This document shows, in pieces, positions 20,101-21,754 of a stretch of DNA of 21,754 nucleotides (position 1 is the first letter of the stretch; the number at the start of each line of letters is the position of its first letter). Source of the DNA: an uncultured Actinomycetes bacterium (GTDB lineage: Bacteria; Actinomycetota; Actinomycetes; S36-B12); NCBI GenBank assembly GCA_937902285.1, contig CALGTB010000108.1, positions 1-21,754 on the forward strand, read 5' to 3'. Both the position numbers and the translations under genes were made by a program. The notes under the pieces were generated by a model that was not told the DNA's origin, searched no databases, and saw only the letters and a list, made by a program, of their open reading frames with translations.

Positions 20101-21525
20101 CTAGATGTTGTAGTACAGCTCGAACTCGTGCGGGTGCGGACGCAGGCGGATGGGGTCCACCTCGTTGGTGCGCTTGTAGTCGATCCACGTCTCGATCAGG
20201 TCGGACGGGAACACGTTGCCGGCCTGCAGGTACTCGTTGTCCTTCTCGAGGGCGTCGAGCACCTCGGACAGCGAGCCCGGGACCTGCGGGATGTTCGCCA
20301 GCTCGTCCGGCGGCAGCTCGTAGAGGTCCTTGTCCACCGGCGCGTGCGGCTCGATCTTGTTCTTGATGCCGTCGAGGCCGGCCATCAGCTGTGCCGCGAA
20401 CGCGAGATACGGGTTGCTCGACGGGTCGGGCACGCGGAACTCGATGCGCTTGGCCTTCGGGGACGTCCCCGTGACCGGGATGCGGATGCATGCGGACCGG
20501 TTGCGGGCCGAGTACACCAGGTTGACCGGGGCCTCGTAGCCCGGCACGAGCCGGTGGTAGGAGTTCACGGTCGGGTTGGTGAAGGCGAGCAGCGAGGGGG
20601 CATGCGCGAGCAGGCCGCCGATGTACCAGCGGGCCGTGTCGGACAGTCCGCCGTAGCCGCGCTCGTCGTAGAAGAGCGGCTCGCCGTCCTTCCAGAGCGA
20701 CTGGTGGCAGTGCATGCCCGAGCCGTTGTCGCCGAAGAGCGGCTTCGGCATGAAGGTCGCGCTCTTGCCGTGCTCCCACGCGACGTTCTTGATGACGTAC
20801 TTGAAGAGCATCAGCTCGTCGGCGGCATGCTGGAGGGTGTTGAACTTGTAGTTGATCTCACCCTGGCCTGCCGTGCCCACCTCGTGGTGCGACCGCTCGA
20901 CCTGGAGGCCGACCTGCTGCAGGACCCGGACCATGTCGTCGCGGATGTCGGCGAAGTGGTCGACCGGCGGCACCGGGAAGTAGCCGCCCTTGTAGGGCGT
21001 CTTGTAGCCCAGGTTGCCGCCCTCCTCGACGCGGCCGGTGTTCCAGGCCCCCTCGATCGAGTCGATGTAGTAGTACGACGCGTTCTGCTTGGTCTCGAAG
21101 CGGACGTCGTCGAAGACGTAGAACTCCGCCTCGGCGCCGAAGTACGCCGTGTCGGCGATACCCGTCGACTTGAGGTAGGCCTCGGCGTTCGCCGCGACGT
21201 TGCGCGGGTCGCGGCTGTAGGGCTCGTTCGTGTAGGGGTCGCGGACCGAGAAGTTCATGACGACCGTCTTCGCGTTGCGGAAGGGGTCGACATAGGCGGT
21301 CGCGGGATCGGGAACCAGCTTCATGTCGGACTCGTGGATCGCCTGGAAGCCGCGGATCGACGATCCGTCGAACATCAGGCCGTCGTCGAACACCGCCTGG
21401 TCGAAGGAGTTCGCGGGGACATTGAAGTGCTGCATGATGCCCGGCAGGTCCATGAAACGCACGTCGACGAACTCGACGTCGTTGTCCTTGACGTACTTCA
21501 ACACCTCGTTAGCGTTGCTGAACAT
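20101..21525 (-). CDS. glnA: Glutamine synthetase type I (beta)
   Basis: The protein has 474 residues and is the main ammonia-assimilating enzyme (glutamate + NH3 + ATP to glutamine), a dodecamer in the cytoplasm. Motifs in order: VDVRFMDLPGIMQHFNVP, the Asp50 region FDGSSIRGF, AEAEFYVFDDVRF, HHEVGTAGQGEINYKF, FMPKPLFGDNGSGMHCHQS, and RIEFRVPDPSSNPYLAFAA. The adenylylation site is Tyr402 in DKDLYELPPDEL, the substrate of GlnE in this window. The ATG was chosen because AGGAGG stands 4 bases upstream and family members begin MFxxxxEVLKY. The frame stays open for 63 bases further up, but that stretch is the hairpin-rich leader. Regulation is probably double: transcription through the GlnR-type boxes at 21650-21687 and activity through GlnE. 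Confidence 0.97.
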   Translation of the reverse strand: MFSNANEVLKYVKDNDVEFVDVRFMDLPGIMQHFNVPANSFDQAVFDDGLMFDGSSIRGFQAIHESDMKLVPDPATAYVDPFRNAKTVVMNFSVRDPYTNEPYSRDPRNVAANAEAYLKSTGIADTAYFGAEAEFYVFDDVRFETKQNASYYYIDSIEGAWNTGRVEEGGNLGYKTPYKGGYFPVPPVDHFADIRDDMVRVLQQVGLQVERSHHEVGTAGQGEINYKFNTLQHAADELMLFKYVIKNVAWEHGKSATFMPKPLFGDNGSGMHCHQSLWKDGEPLFYDERGYGGLSDTARWYIGGLLAHAPSLLAFTNPTVNSYHRLVPGYEAPVNLVYSARNRSACIRIPVTGTSPKAKRIEFRVPDPSSNPYLAFAAQLMAGLDGIKNKIEPHAPVDKDLYELPPDELANIPQVPGSLSEVLDALEKDNEYLQAGNVFPSDLIETWIDYKRTNEVDPIRLRPHPHEFELYYNI

Positions 21526-21627
21526 GACACCTCCTGCTCGCTGCTGCGAGCGCTTGTCGTGCACCCCTCGGGTGCGTTCGCCTCGCACGGGCCTTGCCCG
21601 TCGGGTCAGGGGCGGTTGCCCCTGACG
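21526..21627 (-). promoter_or_regulatory. Structured 5' leader of glnA1 with four tandem hairpins
   Basis: Four perfect inverted repeats follow one another. They are GCTCGC/GCGAGC at 21536-21551 (loop 4), GCACCC/GGGTGC at 21561-21575 (loop 3), ACGGGC/GCCCGT at 21587-21601 (loop 3) and a 9-bp stem at 21605-21626 (loop 4). In the mRNA the 9-bp hairpin would be at the 5' end, and the 21536-21551 hairpin would directly abut the Shine-Dalgarno sequence (21530-21535). I recognise no known riboswitch class. Confidence 0.6.
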
Positions 21628-21633
21628 AGTGTG

Positions 21634-21639
21634 ACCCTA
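21634..21639 (-). promoter_or_regulatory. Candidate -10 element of glnA1
   Basis: Minus-strand TAGGGT lies 11 bp downstream of the last GlnR half-site and would start transcription near 21627, at the base of the first leader hairpin. The -35 position is poor, as expected of an activator-dependent promoter. Confidence 0.45.
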
Positions 21640-21649
21640 GGAAGGAGGG

Positions 21650-21687
21650 GTGTCCTCGGCGTATCCCGATTGTTTCGGTCTCGTTAA
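21650..21687 (-). promoter_or_regulatory. GlnR operator with four half-sites upstream of glnA1
   Basis: On the minus strand the half-sites TTAAC, GAAAC, GATAC and GACAC follow each other with exactly 6 bases between them. The Streptomyces GlnR consensus is gTnAC-n6-GaAAC-n6-GtnAC-n6-GAAAC. One half-site is exact and the other three differ at one position each. The site is just upstream of the glnA1 -10. Confidence 0.8.
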
Positions 21688-21754
21688 CGACCGATCGGTG
21701 CTCGACGGGGGTCGCTACCGTGGTCGCTTCACCTGTCGGGCACTCGTGGGCATG
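21688..21754. other. Unassigned right edge
   Basis: It holds a 10-bp palindrome ACCGATCGGT at 21690-21699 next to the GlnR operator and a plus-strand TACCGT that could be a -10 for a divergent gene. An ATG is cut by the window end at 21752. Nothing here can be called with confidence. Confidence 0.3.

Noticed and set aside
21526..21588. N-terminal extension of GlnA1 to a GTG at 21588
   Set aside because: The Shine-Dalgarno sequence fits the ATG at 21525, family members start there, and the extension is the hairpin-rich leader.
18865..21687. Very long plus-strand ORF (940 codons)
   Set aside because: It runs through glnE, the terminator and glnA1 on the wrong strand or frame and has no recognisable protein sequence. 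High GC removes stop codons by chance.
21713..21754. Start of a divergent gene at the right edge (TACCGT and final ATG)
   Set aside because: There is no ribosome binding site and no codons to judge; the window ends at the ATG.

Overview
The window is a high-GC (roughly 70% by eye) segment of an actinobacterial chromosome. The signs are an actinobacterial-type class A RNase P RNA, polyphosphate glucokinase, an F420-dependent NADP reductase, a GSI/GlnE nitrogen module with GlnR-type boxes, a fused RNase HI-phosphatase, GTG starts, and several promoters whose -10 sits so close to the start codon that the mRNA looks leaderless. The gene set and relative order zinc-ribbon protein - RNase HI/phosphatase - panB - glnA2 - glnE - glnA1 resemble the Rv2229c-to-Rv2220 block of Mycobacterium tuberculosis, with other genes inserted. 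I cannot place it to genus. It reads as ordinary chromosome: I found no phage, IS element, CRISPR array, tRNA or rRNA.

Left part (1-4600): a 5'-truncated C4 zinc-ribbon coiled-coil protein runs into the RNase HI/phosphatase fusion. A convergent YaaA-family gene, a divergent SAM methyltransferase and the RNase P RNA gene rnpB follow. The 3' end of rnpB is overlapped in antisense by the last codons of a MarR regulator.

Middle (4600-9300): a minus-strand unit map-ppgK-marR (methionine aminopeptidase, polyphosphate glucokinase, regulator) faces a 52-codon conserved small protein. A near-perfect bidirectional terminator separates that small gene from a histone-H1-tail-like Lys/Ala/Pro repeat protein, which carries a recent 105-bp internal duplication. 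Upstream of it lies a 34-bp alternating purine-pyrimidine tract with Z-DNA potential. An MFS exporter and npdG are then transcribed divergently from a 27-bp gap.

Right-centre (9300-14230): panB (pantothenate/CoA synthesis) is divergent from a 14-TM DHA2 drug exporter, which is translationally coupled to its probable TetR regulator. An inverted repeat in the shared intergenic region is a candidate operator. A two-domain glutamine-dependent NAD+ synthetase overlaps the tetR 3' end.

Nitrogen block (14230-21754): glnA2, a class I glutamine amidotransferase and glnE overlap by 4 bp at each junction. A membrane methyltransferase-family gene is convergent with glnE, and glnA1 is read leftwards at the right edge. 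GlnE should adenylylate GlnA1 at Tyr402, whereas GlnA2 has Trp374 at the aligned position. glnA1 is preceded by four GlnR-like half-sites at exact 11-bp pitch and by a leader with four perfect tandem hairpins. glnA2 has a two-half-site version. Of everything here, the glnA1 leader and the KAP-repeat/Z-DNA locus are the least explained by known families.
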